Shown here in pieces: positions 10,776 to 20,285 of a stretch of DNA of 35,620 bases. The stretch spans positions 1 to 35,620 of the forward strand of contig DAHWUP010000008.1 in assembly GCA_027334565.1 (NCBI GenBank), written 5' to 3'. Positions within the stretch are counted from its first letter, which is position 1; each line of letters starts with the position of its first letter. The notes under the pieces were generated by a model that was not told where the DNA came from, made no database searches, and saw only the letters and a program-made list of their open reading frames with translations. Source of the DNA: Candidatus Levyibacteriota bacterium. Its GTDB lineage: Bacteria; Patescibacteriota; Microgenomatia; Levybacterales; UBA12049. Both the position numbers and the translations under genes were made by a program.

Positions 10776-11492
10776 GTGACAACGAAATACATTAAGTTTA
10801 GTATCGGAAAGGACATGCTGCGAGGATCGTTATTTATTCCAAGTGGAAAAGGGCCGTTCCCCGGAGTGATATTTTTACACGGCAGAGGAGGTAGCAGGAC
10901 GAACTACGTGTTGATGGCAAAAAGTCTTGCGGCGAAAGGAATCATTGCCCTTGCATTTGATTTTCGGGGTTGCGGGAGAAGCGATGGTAATTTTATCGAT
11001 CAAACGCACCTGATGGGAATAGAAGACGGGGATGCGGCGGTTAATTTTTTACTTGGACAAAACGTGGAGATTGGAAGAATAGGTATTCAGGGATCAAGTT
11101 TCGGAGGATACGTAGCAGCTATGTTGCTTGATAGATATCCCTTTATCAAATCGTTGGTATTGCGCGTGCCGGCGGTATACGCGGATTCATTTCTGGATAC
11201 GACCGTCTCTGCCGGTGAGGAAAAAGATTTTTTTGGCGATAAGGACAATTGGGTAGATGCAAGCTCTTATAAAAAAATTGCCAAATTCAAAGGCGACCTG
11301 TTGGTCATTCAATCGGAGAAAGACGAACTAATCCCTCAACACGCGGTAAGAAAATATTATGACATTGCTCTAAAAGTAACCTCAAAAAAATATTTTGTGC
11401 AAAAAAACGCCAGACATTCGATACACGATAACCCAAAGGCCAGAAAGGAATTTAACGAACTTACGGTAAAATGGTTCCTTGAAACATTATGA
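10776..11492 (+). CDS. alpha/beta hydrolase
   Basis: FLHGRGGSRTNY, nucleophile elbow GSSFGG, SEKDELIP, ARHSIHDN. Confidence 0.9.
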   Translation: MTTKYIKFSIGKDMLRGSLFIPSGKGPFPGVIFLHGRGGSRTNYVLMAKSLAAKGIIALAFDFRGCGRSDGNFIDQTHLMGIEDGDAAVNFLLGQNVEIGRIGIQGSSFGGYVAAMLLDRYPFIKSLVLRVPAVYADSFLDTTVSAGEEKDFFGDKDNWVDASSYKKIAKFKGDLLVIQSEKDELIPQHAVRKYYDIALKVTSKKYFVQKNARHSIHDNPKARKEFNELTVKWFLETL

Positions 11493-12304
11493 ACGAGTTT
11501 GATAGAAGCGAGTTGAAAAAACTCTTTATCCCCAAACATAATTCACATAAGGGCGAGAATGGAAAGTTGATGATAATCGCCGGATCGGTATTATTCCACG
11601 CGGCATCGATTTGGCCCTTACAGGTCGCGTCGCGTATTGTGGATATGGTTTATTACTCCTCTATCTCAATGAATAACGAAATTATCCAAAAAGATAAAGA
11701 AAGTTTTAGAAACGGGATTGTCATACCTCGCACAAAAATCGAGAATTACGTCAATGAAGCAGACTGCATTTTAATCGGACCCGGCTTACCACGAAAACAA
11801 GGAGAAGAAGAAGGTGATGACGATACAAAGCAATTAACGAATGATCTTTTATCGAGATTTAAAAATAAAAAATGGGTAGTGGACGGCGGTAGTTTGCAAA
11901 CCATTAATCCCGAGATTTTACCCAAAACCGCAATTATTACACCTCATAAAAAAGAGTTTGAAACGCTTTTTGGCCTTGATCCGACATTTGACAATGTCCA
12001 AAAAATGGCGCAAAAATATAATATTACAGTCCTTCTTAAAGGCGAAGAAGATCTTATTGCGGATAACAACAGGACCTTGATCGTCAGGGGAGGTAACCAG
12101 GGAATGACCAAAGGCGGAACGGGTGACGTATTGGCAGGACTTACGGCTTCGCTTTACTGCAAAAATGAAGCTTTTCTTTCTGCGGCCTGCGCTTCTTACA
12201 TTAATAAGACCGCGGCCGATTCACTTTATAAAACTATAGGGATATATTATAATAGTTCCGATTTGGCAAACGAAATTCCGAAAGTAATGAAAAGATTAAT
12301 TTAA
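11489..12304 (+). CDS. nnrD: ADP-dependent NAD(P)H-hydrate dehydratase-like protein
   Basis: IIAGS, GPGLPRK, VDGGSLQ, MTKGGTGDVLAGLTAS typical of the YjeF C-terminal domain; ATGA overlap with the upstream gene. Confidence 0.88.
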   Translation: MNEFDRSELKKLFIPKHNSHKGENGKLMIIAGSVLFHAASIWPLQVASRIVDMVYYSSISMNNEIIQKDKESFRNGIVIPRTKIENYVNEADCILIGPGLPRKQGEEEGDDDTKQLTNDLLSRFKNKKWVVDGGSLQTINPEILPKTAIITPHKKEFETLFGLDPTFDNVQKMAQKYNITVLLKGEEDLIADNNRTLIVRGGNQGMTKGGTGDVLAGLTASLYCKNEAFLSAACASYINKTAADSLYKTIGIYYNSSDLANEIPKVMKRLI

Positions 12305-12325
12305 CAAAAGAAAGGAGGCGACAGA

Positions 12326-12532
12326 ATGGAAAGAAGACATGCTACAAATGCTCAACCCGAAGTCAAAAGATTGGATTGTGCCGCGGAAGGTCTTACCAGA
12401 TACAAAAGAATTGCTGACTCAGGTCTACATGCGGAAGTGCCTCTCGCAGATGATTCGATGGAACGACATACTATTGGGGGTACGACGGTATCGATAGATC
12501 AGCGTCTGGTGATCTCCCAGCTTAAGCTTTGA
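12326..12532 (+). CDS. small hypothetical protein
   Basis: 68 aa with strong SD AAAGGAGGcgacagaATG. Confidence 0.65.
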   Translation: MERRHATNAQPEVKRLDCAAEGLTRYKRIADSGLHAEVPLADDSMERHTIGGTTVSIDQRLVISQLKL

Positions 12533-12545
12533 ACGCTAAATGAAA

Positions 12546-12815
12546 TTATTGATTAATTTTTTCGGAAAGTCTTGAAAGCTGGTAGGTGACAAGCACCGCC
12601 AGTGCCGTGACGATTAAGGCATAAATTAAAAGTGATAATATTCCGCTGCCTGCGGGTAATAGAGTTTTGATATATGAGTTAACAAACTCCTGAATAAGAC
12701 TATTCCACGCCAAAGCAGCGACCAAACCAAACCCAGAAGTTGCAAGAGTTAACATCTGCTTCACCAGTTCTTTATGGAATTTTTTTTCTTGATTCGCTCG
12801 GGAATTACTCGGCAT
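12546..12815 (-). CDS. small two-TM membrane protein (DUF5654-like from memory, unverified)
   Basis: MPSNSRANQEKKFHKELVKQMLTLATSGFGLVAALAWNSLIQ; refined start at 12815 based on TATTAT-7-ATG. Confidence 0.7.
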   Translation of the reverse strand: MPSNSRANQEKKFHKELVKQMLTLATSGFGLVAALAWNSLIQEFVNSYIKTLLPAGSGILSLLIYALIVTALAVLVTYQLSRLSEKINQ

Positions 12816-12855
12816 ATCTGATATAATACAATAGCGATTCTCAATTTTCAATTCA

Positions 12856-13914
12856 TTGTTTTCGGACATGTATCAACCAAAGTTTAGTATCACCAATATA
12901 ATCCTCAAGAACATCGGAAGTATCGAAGCGTCAAAAGAGATTATCGACAACGCGCCTCTTCTTCCGTATTTTGAAAAAGAATTCAGGGAGGATGCGATGG
13001 TAAGGACCATTCATTACGGCACGCACATCGAAGGCAACGAACTGGATCTGTCCGAAGCGGAAAAGGTTTTGAAGGGTCAGCAGATTACAGCCCGCGATAG
13101 GGATATCCAGGAGGTCATCAATTACCGGAAGGTCATGGATTACATCGACAGGATCCAATTGCAAGATTTTAAAGCGGACGAAAATATTATTAGACAACTG
13201 CATAAGTTGACCGTTGAGAAGATATTATCGCCTGAGCAGTGCGGGGAGTTTCGAAAAACTCAAGTTGTGGTCAAAAATACTTCAACCGGAGAAATTTCCT
13301 TCCGGCCGCCCTCTGCGCTTGCCATTCCGTTCCAGTTGAAAGAGCTTTTGGAATTTGTCAATCGAGCGCAAAGCGACGAGATCCACCCGGTTTTAAAAAG
13401 CGGTGCCATTCATTACGAACTGGTAAGAATCCACCCATTTTTGGACGGAAACGGCAGGGTAGCTCGGGCGTTTGCGACACTCATCTTGTACAAAGAAGGT
13501 TATGACATCCGAAAGTTCTTTTCGCTTGAGGAGTATTTCGACAAAAACGCCTACGGGTATTACGAAGCGTTGCAAAGCGTTGCAGAAAAAGACGGCGATT
13601 TGACCCAATGGCTTGAATACTTTACCTCCGGGCTTTCGATAGAACTTTCCAAAATAAGGCAAAAGGTCGAGGGCATTTCGGTCGATGCCAAAATCAAGAA
13701 AAAGCTCGGGGGAAAACCGATGATGCTAACCCCAAGGCAATTAAAAATTCTCGAGTATATCCAGAAAGTAGGTTATCTCCAGAATCAGGCTTTTGACTCC
13801 CTTTTCCCCCAGGTTTCCGAAGACACGATCCTAAACGAGATCAAGGGGTTGGTAGCCGCTAGAATCATTAAAAAACACGGTGTTACCAAGGGTGCAAAGT
13901 ATATAATGAGGTAA
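12856..13914 (+). CDS. Fic family protein
   Basis: Fic core HPFLDGNGRVARAF; N-terminal THIEGN; C-terminal winged-HTH-like region. ATG at 12868 is an alternative start. Confidence 0.95.
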   Translation: MFSDMYQPKFSITNIILKNIGSIEASKEIIDNAPLLPYFEKEFREDAMVRTIHYGTHIEGNELDLSEAEKVLKGQQITARDRDIQEVINYRKVMDYIDRIQLQDFKADENIIRQLHKLTVEKILSPEQCGEFRKTQVVVKNTSTGEISFRPPSALAIPFQLKELLEFVNRAQSDEIHPVLKSGAIHYELVRIHPFLDGNGRVARAFATLILYKEGYDIRKFFSLEEYFDKNAYGYYEALQSVAEKDGDLTQWLEYFTSGLSIELSKIRQKVEGISVDAKIKKKLGGKPMMLTPRQLKILEYIQKVGYLQNQAFDSLFPQVSEDTILNEIKGLVAARIIKKHGVTKGAKYIMR

Positions 13915-13915
13915 A

Positions 13916-14380
13916 ATGATAACAACCAGAAAAGCGACAATTAAAGACTTAAAAGAACTTCAAGCATTTCATAAGAGATTATCCCTGTTTGAAGCACAGT
14001 TTACCAACGAATTCAATCTGGGTTGGGCATATGGCGAAAAGGGCAGAAAATATTTCGAAAAACTGTTGAAAGGCAGAAATGCCTTTGCCCTGATTGCGCA
14101 AGAGGGCGGGAAAATGATCGGATACGCTGCGGCGAGCGTTAAAAAGACGACTTTTAGGAGACGAAACAAATTGGCCGTATTGGATAACCTTTTTATCGCC
14201 GACGATTATAGAGGAAAAGGGGTTGGGACGATGCTCGTTAAAGAGATAGAGAAAAAACTTAAAGAAAGAAAGGTTCCCAGGCTGCAACTTTTTGCCGTAA
14301 GAGCAAATGAGAGGGCAATAGATTTTTATAAAAAGAACGGATTTTCGGAATTCATGTCCATCTTAGAAACCGATTTATGA
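13916..14380 (+). CDS. GNAT family N-acetyltransferase
   Basis: LDNLFIADDYRGKGVGTMLVKEIE acetyl-CoA loop; ERAIDFYKKNGF. Confidence 0.93.
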   Translation: MITTRKATIKDLKELQAFHKRLSLFEAQFTNEFNLGWAYGEKGRKYFEKLLKGRNAFALIAQEGGKMIGYAAASVKKTTFRRRNKLAVLDNLFIADDYRGKGVGTMLVKEIEKKLKERKVPRLQLFAVRANERAIDFYKKNGFSEFMSILETDL

Positions 14381-16104
14381 AATTCTCGGAGCTGACAGAA
14401 TATTTTGAAGAAATGGAGGCAACCTCCTCAAGGCTGGCATTGATCGATATCCTGTCGGAATTATTCATAAAAACACCGGAGGGTGAAATCGATAAAATAG
14501 TTTATTTAATTCAAGGCAGGCTTGCGCCGTTTTTTGTGCCGCTTGAAATCGGAATGGCGGAAAAAAGTGTAGCCAAATCAATCGCCTCCGCTTACCAGGT
14601 GAGTACAGAAGAAGTCACCGGGGGATTCAATAAACTCGGGGATATGGGACTGGCCGCACAACAGCAAGCCCAAAAGTCAAAACCCAAAGTCGAAAGCTTA
14701 ACGGTCGACGAGGTGTTTATAATCCTAGAGGAGATAGCTAAAACTTCGGGCGAGGGAACGGTGGAAAAACGCCAAAATCTTCTGTCAAACCTATTGAAAA
14801 GAATGGATCCGTTATCGGCCAAACACCTGGTCAGAATACCCCTGGGCAATACCCGGCTTGGAATAGGTGACCCCACGGTTTTGGACGCGATGTCTTTGGC
14901 AAAACTTGGTGATAAATCAAAAAGAAAGCCTTTGGAAGAAGCATACAACCGGACTTCGGACATGGGACTGATTGCTAAAACTTTGTGGGAAAAAGGACTT
15001 TCGGGAGTTGAGAAATTGGAGGTTAGGGTCGGATCTCCTATCAGAAGCGAGCTTTGCGAACGTTTGCCAAGCCCCGATAAAATCATCGAGAAAATGGGAG
15101 AGGTAGACGCGCAATATAAATATGACGGCTTCAGGGTGCAAATCCATAAAACGCAAGATGAGGTCAGGATGTTTTCGAGGAACTTGGAAGAAATGACGCA
15201 TATGTTCCCCGAACTTAGCGAAGCGACCAAAAAGCAAATTAAAGCCAAGTCCGTCATTTTGGACTCAGAGGCGCTAGCATATAATCCAGAGTCGGATGAA
15301 TTTTTGCCGTTTCAGGAAACGACCAAACGTCGGAGAAAGCACGGCATCGAGGAAATGGCGGAAAAGTTACCGCTTAAAGCATTCGTTTTCGACATTTTAT
15401 ATTTGGACGGAAAGTCTTTGATCAATAATCCTTTGCGCGAAAGAATGGAAACTTTAAAACGGGTTCTTCCGGAAGACGACGTTTTGATCAGAACCAAAAA
15501 CCAGACCATCAAAGACCCGAAAATTTTGGCTACCTTACTTGAGGACGCGATTTCCAAAGGTCTGGAGGGTCTGGTAGTTAAAAAGCTGGAAAGTCCGTAC
15601 GAGGCGGGAGCGCGGAATTTTAACTGGGTAAAACTGAAACGGCATTCGGCAGGAGAACTTAACGATACCCTTGACTGCGTAATTTTAGGCTATATCACCG
15701 GCAAGGGGAAAAGGACGGCTTTCGGTGCAGGAGCGCTTTTGGTTGGCGTTTACGATAAAAAAAGCGATGAATTCGTCACAGTTTCCAAGATCGGTACCGG
15801 TTTGACCGATGAAGAATGGCGGGAAATTCATAAAAGAGCCGATAAGATAAGTTTGGATCATAAGCCCGCAAGGGTGAATTCAAACATTGTTCCTTCGGTT
15901 TGGATTAAACCAGAAATAGTAATCGAAATCCTGGCTGACGAAATCACCCGTTCGCCTGTGCATACTGCGGGTAGAACCGAAACCGGGACAGGGTATGCGT
16001 TAAGATTTCCACGTCTTGTTTCATTCCGCGGTCTGGATAAAAAGGCCGAAGACGCAACAACGGTTGAGGAATTAATCGAGATGTATAGACAGCAGGGAAG
16101 GTAA
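14377..16104 (+). CDS. lig: ATP-dependent DNA ligase (archaeal/LigI-like)
   Basis: Motif I AQYKYDGFRVQIHK, DSEALAY, EGLVVKKLESPYEAG, NWVKLKR; N-terminal ligase domain present; 575 aa. Confidence 0.96.
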   Translation: MKFSELTEYFEEMEATSSRLALIDILSELFIKTPEGEIDKIVYLIQGRLAPFFVPLEIGMAEKSVAKSIASAYQVSTEEVTGGFNKLGDMGLAAQQQAQKSKPKVESLTVDEVFIILEEIAKTSGEGTVEKRQNLLSNLLKRMDPLSAKHLVRIPLGNTRLGIGDPTVLDAMSLAKLGDKSKRKPLEEAYNRTSDMGLIAKTLWEKGLSGVEKLEVRVGSPIRSELCERLPSPDKIIEKMGEVDAQYKYDGFRVQIHKTQDEVRMFSRNLEEMTHMFPELSEATKKQIKAKSVILDSEALAYNPESDEFLPFQETTKRRRKHGIEEMAEKLPLKAFVFDILYLDGKSLINNPLRERMETLKRVLPEDDVLIRTKNQTIKDPKILATLLEDAISKGLEGLVVKKLESPYEAGARNFNWVKLKRHSAGELNDTLDCVILGYITGKGKRTAFGAGALLVGVYDKKSDEFVTVSKIGTGLTDEEWREIHKRADKISLDHKPARVNSNIVPSVWIKPEIVIEILADEITRSPVHTAGRTETGTGYALRFPRLVSFRGLDKKAEDATTVEELIEMYRQQGR

Positions 16105-16428
16105 CTAATCGATCAAACCTATTACCTTTACCGCGGTTTTTATTTTGTCTCGCAGCTTTCGTCTTCTGTCGTTAAGGTCGGGAATGGTTATTCGTTCGAG
16201 GGTTTCACTTGATACCAGGTCTAGAACCGGAACGTTCCCTTCCATGCTCCAGTTACCGATTGGGGTGTTCACCGGGTGTCCGGGCGATAACTCGGGTGGC
16301 GTGGTGGTCATAAATTTACCAATTTGTTCGTGAGTCAACCTTACTTTTTGAGGTTTTTGCGTGTCTTTAACCTTTTCATTGGTTGGAATTCCAATGCCGG
16401 GAAGGGCGATTTCTCTTGAGATAGTCAT
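16105..16428 (-). CDS. hypothetical protein
   Basis: 107-aa ORF in a convergent/divergent gap, no overlap with neighbours. Confidence 0.6.
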   Translation of the reverse strand: MTISREIALPGIGIPTNEKVKDTQKPQKVRLTHEQIGKFMTTTPPELSPGHPVNTPIGNWSMEGNVPVLDLVSSETLERITIPDLNDRRRKLRDKIKTAVKVIGLID

Positions 16429-16507
16429 TTCTATTATCCTAATACTAGTTTTCCACTATAAGCTTAACAAGTCAAGCGGCAGTTTACCGGTGTGATAAAA
16501 TGTGGAT

Positions 16508-17854
16508 ATGGAATTCGTGACCGATCTGCATTTGCACTCCAAATACAGCCGCGCTGTTTCCAGGGAGATGAACCTTTACAATATGGCTTTGTGGGGCGGC
16601 AAAAAGGGTTTGGACGTACTATCCACCGGGGATTGGACCCATCCTTTATGGTTTAGGGAAATAAAACAGGAACTGGTCGAGGACACCCAAGGTTTATATA
16701 TATTTAAAAACAATAAAGATTTCAAAACGCGTTTTATACTAAGCATTGAAATCTCAAGCATTTATTCGCAGGGTGGTAAGGTCAGGCGCATCCATAATCT
16801 GGTTTTTTCCCCGAGCATGGAGGTTAGCGAAAAAATCTCCGCTGCTCTTACTAAACGCGGTTGTAATCTGTCCGCCGACGGAAGACCGATTATCGGATTA
16901 TCTTCGATTCAGCTCATGGAATTGATTTATTCTGTCGACAGCAACGTTTTGCTGGTACCCTGTCATGCCTGGACGCCCTGGTTTGCGCTGTACGGTTCAA
17001 ACTCCGGCTTCGATTCCATCGATGACTGTTTCGGCGAATACGCAAACAGAATTTATGGAGTCGAAACCGGTCTTTCGAGCGATCCATATATGAACTGGCA
17101 GATAAAAGAGCTGGAGAATCGATCACTTATTTCAACCTCCGACGCACATAGTCTGCCCAAGATGGGCAGGGAAGCTACGGTGTTCGTTACTAAAGACGCT
17201 TCTGCCAAAAATTATAAAATTACTTACCAAGATATCATTGACGCAATTAAACAAAATCCTAAAGGGAAATTAAAAATAGAGTATACCATCGAGTTCTATC
17301 CGGAGGAGGGGAAATATCATTATACGGGTCATAGAAACTGCAATTTTGTCCAGGATCCCAAGACCACCAGGGAAAACGGAAATATTTGCCCCGTATGCCA
17401 CCGGCCGTTGACCGTGGGCGTAATGCACCGCGTTGAGGAACTTACAAAAAATTCTCCCTTCCCCGAAGAAGTCTCAAAAATAAACTCAAACGGAGTCAAG
17501 TGGATCATTGATCCTGCCAAGAAACATCCGCCTTTTGTCAAGCTGGTACCGTTGAACGAAATTATTGCCGAAAGTCTTCACTCAACCGTTTCAAGCCAAA
17601 AAGTGGTCGCGCTATATAACAAGCTTTGTCAAAAATTCGGTTCGGAATTTCAGGTGTTACTGAAGACTTCGATTTCCGACATCGGTAATGAAGTCGGGCA
17701 GGTGATCGCCGAAGGTGTAGAAAAGGTCAGAACCGGCAATATCGTGATTTTGCCCGGTTTCGACGGTCAGTACGGAGTAGTAAAGATCTGGGACGATAAG
17801 AAAATCACAACCGGACACGAAGAGAACATTAACCAACTGGGTCTTGATTTTTAA
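16508..17854 (+). CDS. PHP-domain nuclease resembling endonuclease Q (EndoQ)
   Basis: DLHLHSKYSRAVS, GDWTHP, SDAHSLPKMGRE, Cys/His zinc-binding region GHRNC...CPVCHRPLTVGVMHRVEEL. Refined ATG start with TAAAAT 6 nt upstream. Confidence 0.85.
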   Translation: MEFVTDLHLHSKYSRAVSREMNLYNMALWGGKKGLDVLSTGDWTHPLWFREIKQELVEDTQGLYIFKNNKDFKTRFILSIEISSIYSQGGKVRRIHNLVFSPSMEVSEKISAALTKRGCNLSADGRPIIGLSSIQLMELIYSVDSNVLLVPCHAWTPWFALYGSNSGFDSIDDCFGEYANRIYGVETGLSSDPYMNWQIKELENRSLISTSDAHSLPKMGREATVFVTKDASAKNYKITYQDIIDAIKQNPKGKLKIEYTIEFYPEEGKYHYTGHRNCNFVQDPKTTRENGNICPVCHRPLTVGVMHRVEELTKNSPFPEEVSKINSNGVKWIIDPAKKHPPFVKLVPLNEIIAESLHSTVSSQKVVALYNKLCQKFGSEFQVLLKTSISDIGNEVGQVIAEGVEKVRTGNIVILPGFDGQYGVVKIWDDKKITTGHEENINQLGLDF

Positions 17855-17924
17855 CCTGCCAAAAGATACATTAATGTTAAGTCTATTTTAAGTAATGGAT
17901 TTTTTCGGAAGGGAGGTGAATTGA

Positions 17925-18404
17925 ATGAAGGCTTTGGACTCGCAATTGGCACCCTTACTTAAATTCTTGGACGGTTACTACGCTAAATCCCCGGCTTTGC
18001 CAAAAGGCGGAAAAGACTTTCTGGTGGCGGCAGCTCCTTGGCTGGCACTTTTGGGAGCCCTTTTTGCTTTATTCGCTGCCTACGGTGTCTATCAATTGAT
18101 GACTTGGACGAATGCAGTTGTCAATAATCCTTATTTTCAGGCTTATGCTCCAGGAAGCGGTGGTTTTTCGCTTTGGTTAATCTTATCGATTGTCGTCCTT
18201 TTGATCTGGGCGGTATTTTACTTTTTAGCTTTCTCACCGCTTAGAGCCAAAAAAACTAAAGGATGGTATTTGATATTATATGGCATGCTCTTGAATGTAC
18301 TGAACGCCGTGGTAACCTTAAGTATAATCAGCGTTGTTTTTTCGATAATCGGATTTTTGATCGGTTATTATTTCCTGTATCAGGTTAAATCTTATTATAG
18401 CTGA
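17925..18404 (+). CDS. multi-pass membrane protein
   Basis: 3-4 predicted TM segments; SD GGGAGGTGaattgaATG. Confidence 0.75.
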   Translation: MKALDSQLAPLLKFLDGYYAKSPALPKGGKDFLVAAAPWLALLGALFALFAAYGVYQLMTWTNAVVNNPYFQAYAPGSGGFSLWLILSIVVLLIWAVFYFLAFSPLRAKKTKGWYLILYGMLLNVLNAVVTLSIISVVFSIIGFLIGYYFLYQVKSYYS

Positions 18405-18451
18405 TATATTGTTTAACCTTCGGAATTTACGTAAGGTTATATAATGTGGTC

Positions 18452-19081
18452 ATGTTTGAGGATAGGGCTGACGCTGCATTCAAACTCTGTCCGAAATTAA
18501 GACAATTGTCCGGTCGGAATGACGTAATTGTTGTCGGTCTAATGCGTGGCGGGATAGTGACCGCTAGCGTACTGGCCAAGGTCCTTAAACTGAAACTAAC
18601 GGCTTTAATCGTGAAAAAAATCCCCGACCCTCAAAACCCGGAATTGGCCATCGGCGCGATGATTTCTCTTAAAGATATTTACCTGAATGAGTCATTGATC
18701 CAAGAGTTAAAAGTTCCGGATATCAAAGTCAATCAGCTGATTCTTAAGAAATGGGAGGAGATACAACTCGCCTTAAAAACGTTAAATATAAAATATAACT
18801 ATCATTACAGGGATAAAACGATACTGGTGGTTGATGACGGGGTGGCAACGGGCGCAAGCGCAATCGCGGCCGCCGATTTTTTTAAAAAAAGAAAAGCTGC
18901 GCACATAATACTCATCACGCCGGTGATTTCCACCGATACCTATAAAGTGGTTAAAAAATATTTTGACAGGATAATTTTTCTTCTTAAGGAAGAAAATTTT
19001 TATGCCGTCGGGCAGTTCTATCGTAATTTTTCCCAAGTCACGAATGAGGAAGCGGTAAAATTGCTAAAACGCTACTGGTAA
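18452..19081 (+). CDS. phosphoribosyltransferase family protein
   Basis: GLMRGGIVTASVLA, PRPP loop ILVVDDGVATGASAIAA. Refined ATG start with TATAAT 6 nt upstream. Confidence 0.9.
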   Translation: MFEDRADAAFKLCPKLRQLSGRNDVIVVGLMRGGIVTASVLAKVLKLKLTALIVKKIPDPQNPELAIGAMISLKDIYLNESLIQELKVPDIKVNQLILKKWEEIQLALKTLNIKYNYHYRDKTILVVDDGVATGASAIAAADFFKKRKAAHIILITPVISTDTYKVVKKYFDRIIFLLKEENFYAVGQFYRNFSQVTNEEAVKLLKRYW

Positions 19082-19116
19082 TTAACGTACGGTTATATTA
19101 TATTAACTAAGAAAAT

Positions 19117-19728
19117 ATGAAATTAATCGTCGGTTTGGGCAATCCCGGATTAAAACACGAAAAAACCCGACATAACCTCGGTTTTATGATCGTGGATTCA
19201 CTACTAAAGGATTTTTATCCGATCAAGCAAAGCACTTGGAGGGAAGAAAAGAAATTTCAAAGCCAGATAGCCGAAATTAACTGGCAGCCTAAAAAGGGGG
19301 ACGAGGAAAAAGTAATTCTGGCAAAACCATTGACCTATATGAACGGTTCGGGGTTGGCGGTTTCTTCCATAGCTAAATTTTATAAAATAGTACCTTCTGA
19401 AACTTGGATAATCCATGATGAAATCGATCTGCCATTGGGCGCAATGAAAATCCGCTTGGGCGGAGCTTCGGCGGGCCACAAAGGCGTAGAATCTATTATC
19501 GAGCATCTTGGAACGGATAAATTTTGGCGTTTTAGAATCGGAATCGGAACTCAGCGGGAAAAAGTCAAAGGTAAGAAAATTAAGGCGATCGATGAATATG
19601 TTTTGGGTGAATTTTCCGAAGGAGAAAAGGGCAAGGCAAGGGAAATTATCAAACGTGCCACAAAATCATTGGAGGATGCACTTGATCAAGGCTTGGAGAA
19701 AGCCATGAACAGGTTTAATACAAAATAA
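19117..19728 (+). CDS. pth: peptidyl-tRNA hydrolase
   Basis: LIVGLGNPG, THNLGF-type RHNLGF, KPLTYMNGSG, HDEIDLPLG, GHKGVESI. Confidence 0.97.
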   Translation: MKLIVGLGNPGLKHEKTRHNLGFMIVDSLLKDFYPIKQSTWREEKKFQSQIAEINWQPKKGDEEKVILAKPLTYMNGSGLAVSSIAKFYKIVPSETWIIHDEIDLPLGAMKIRLGGASAGHKGVESIIEHLGTDKFWRFRIGIGTQREKVKGKKIKAIDEYVLGEFSEGEKGKAREIIKRATKSLEDALDQGLEKAMNRFNTK

Positions 19729-19733
19729 GTTTT

Positions 19734-20012
19734 ATGCAATCGGTAAGACAGATTCTCAAAAATTTTGACCCGACCAAAGACAAGTATATTTCTAGGGATT
19801 TTCAGGCCTTCGGAATTTATTTGGCGGAAGAAATGAATGACTATAAACATAGAGCGATGTGGATAAAACTCGCCAAAACCAACCACCGTTCGCTTTTGGA
19901 AGCAGCATTGTCTTTTACAAAAGATTCCTCAGCCGACAATAAGATCGGACTGTTTTTATGGAAGCTTAAGCAATTAAAGACTATTTCAACTTCAAACCAA
20001 AAAGGAAAGTAA
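19734..20012 (+). CDS. hypothetical protein
   Basis: 92-aa ORF in line between pth and acyP. Confidence 0.6.
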   Translation: MQSVRQILKNFDPTKDKYISRDFQAFGIYLAEEMNDYKHRAMWIKLAKTNHRSLLEAALSFTKDSSADNKIGLFLWKLKQLKTISTSNQKGK

Positions 20013-20015
20013 GGT

Positions 20016-20285
20016 ATGCAGGCACACATTTTAGTACTGGGTTTTGTCCAGGGCGTCGGATTTAGACAGTTCGTAAAATCAAATGCCAAAAAATTAGGAC
20101 TAGGCGGTTGGGTAAAGAACCTTTCAGACGGAAGAGTGGAGGTCGTGGTAATGGGCGATAGACAAATAATCGAACAATTAATTAGAACAATTGAAAAAGG
20201 TTCGTTTTTCTCCGAAGTAAAGTCCGTTCAGGTCGAATGGGAAAAAGGCGTAACTCGTTTTGATGATTTCGAGATCACTCGTTAG
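20016..20285 (+). CDS. acyP: acylphosphatase
   Basis: VLGFVQGVGFRQFV, GWVKNLSDGRVEVVV. Confidence 0.96.
   Translation: MQAHILVLGFVQGVGFRQFVKSNAKKLGLGGWVKNLSDGRVEVVVMGDRQIIEQLIRTIEKGSFFSEVKSVQVEWEKGVTRFDDFEITR

Noticed and set aside
12856-13914. Fic gene plus small neighbour as a toxin-antitoxin pair
   Set aside because: The Fic protein carries its own N-terminal region with an EGN motif and a C-terminal HTH-like region; the divergent neighbour is a two-TM protein, not a FicA-like antitoxin.
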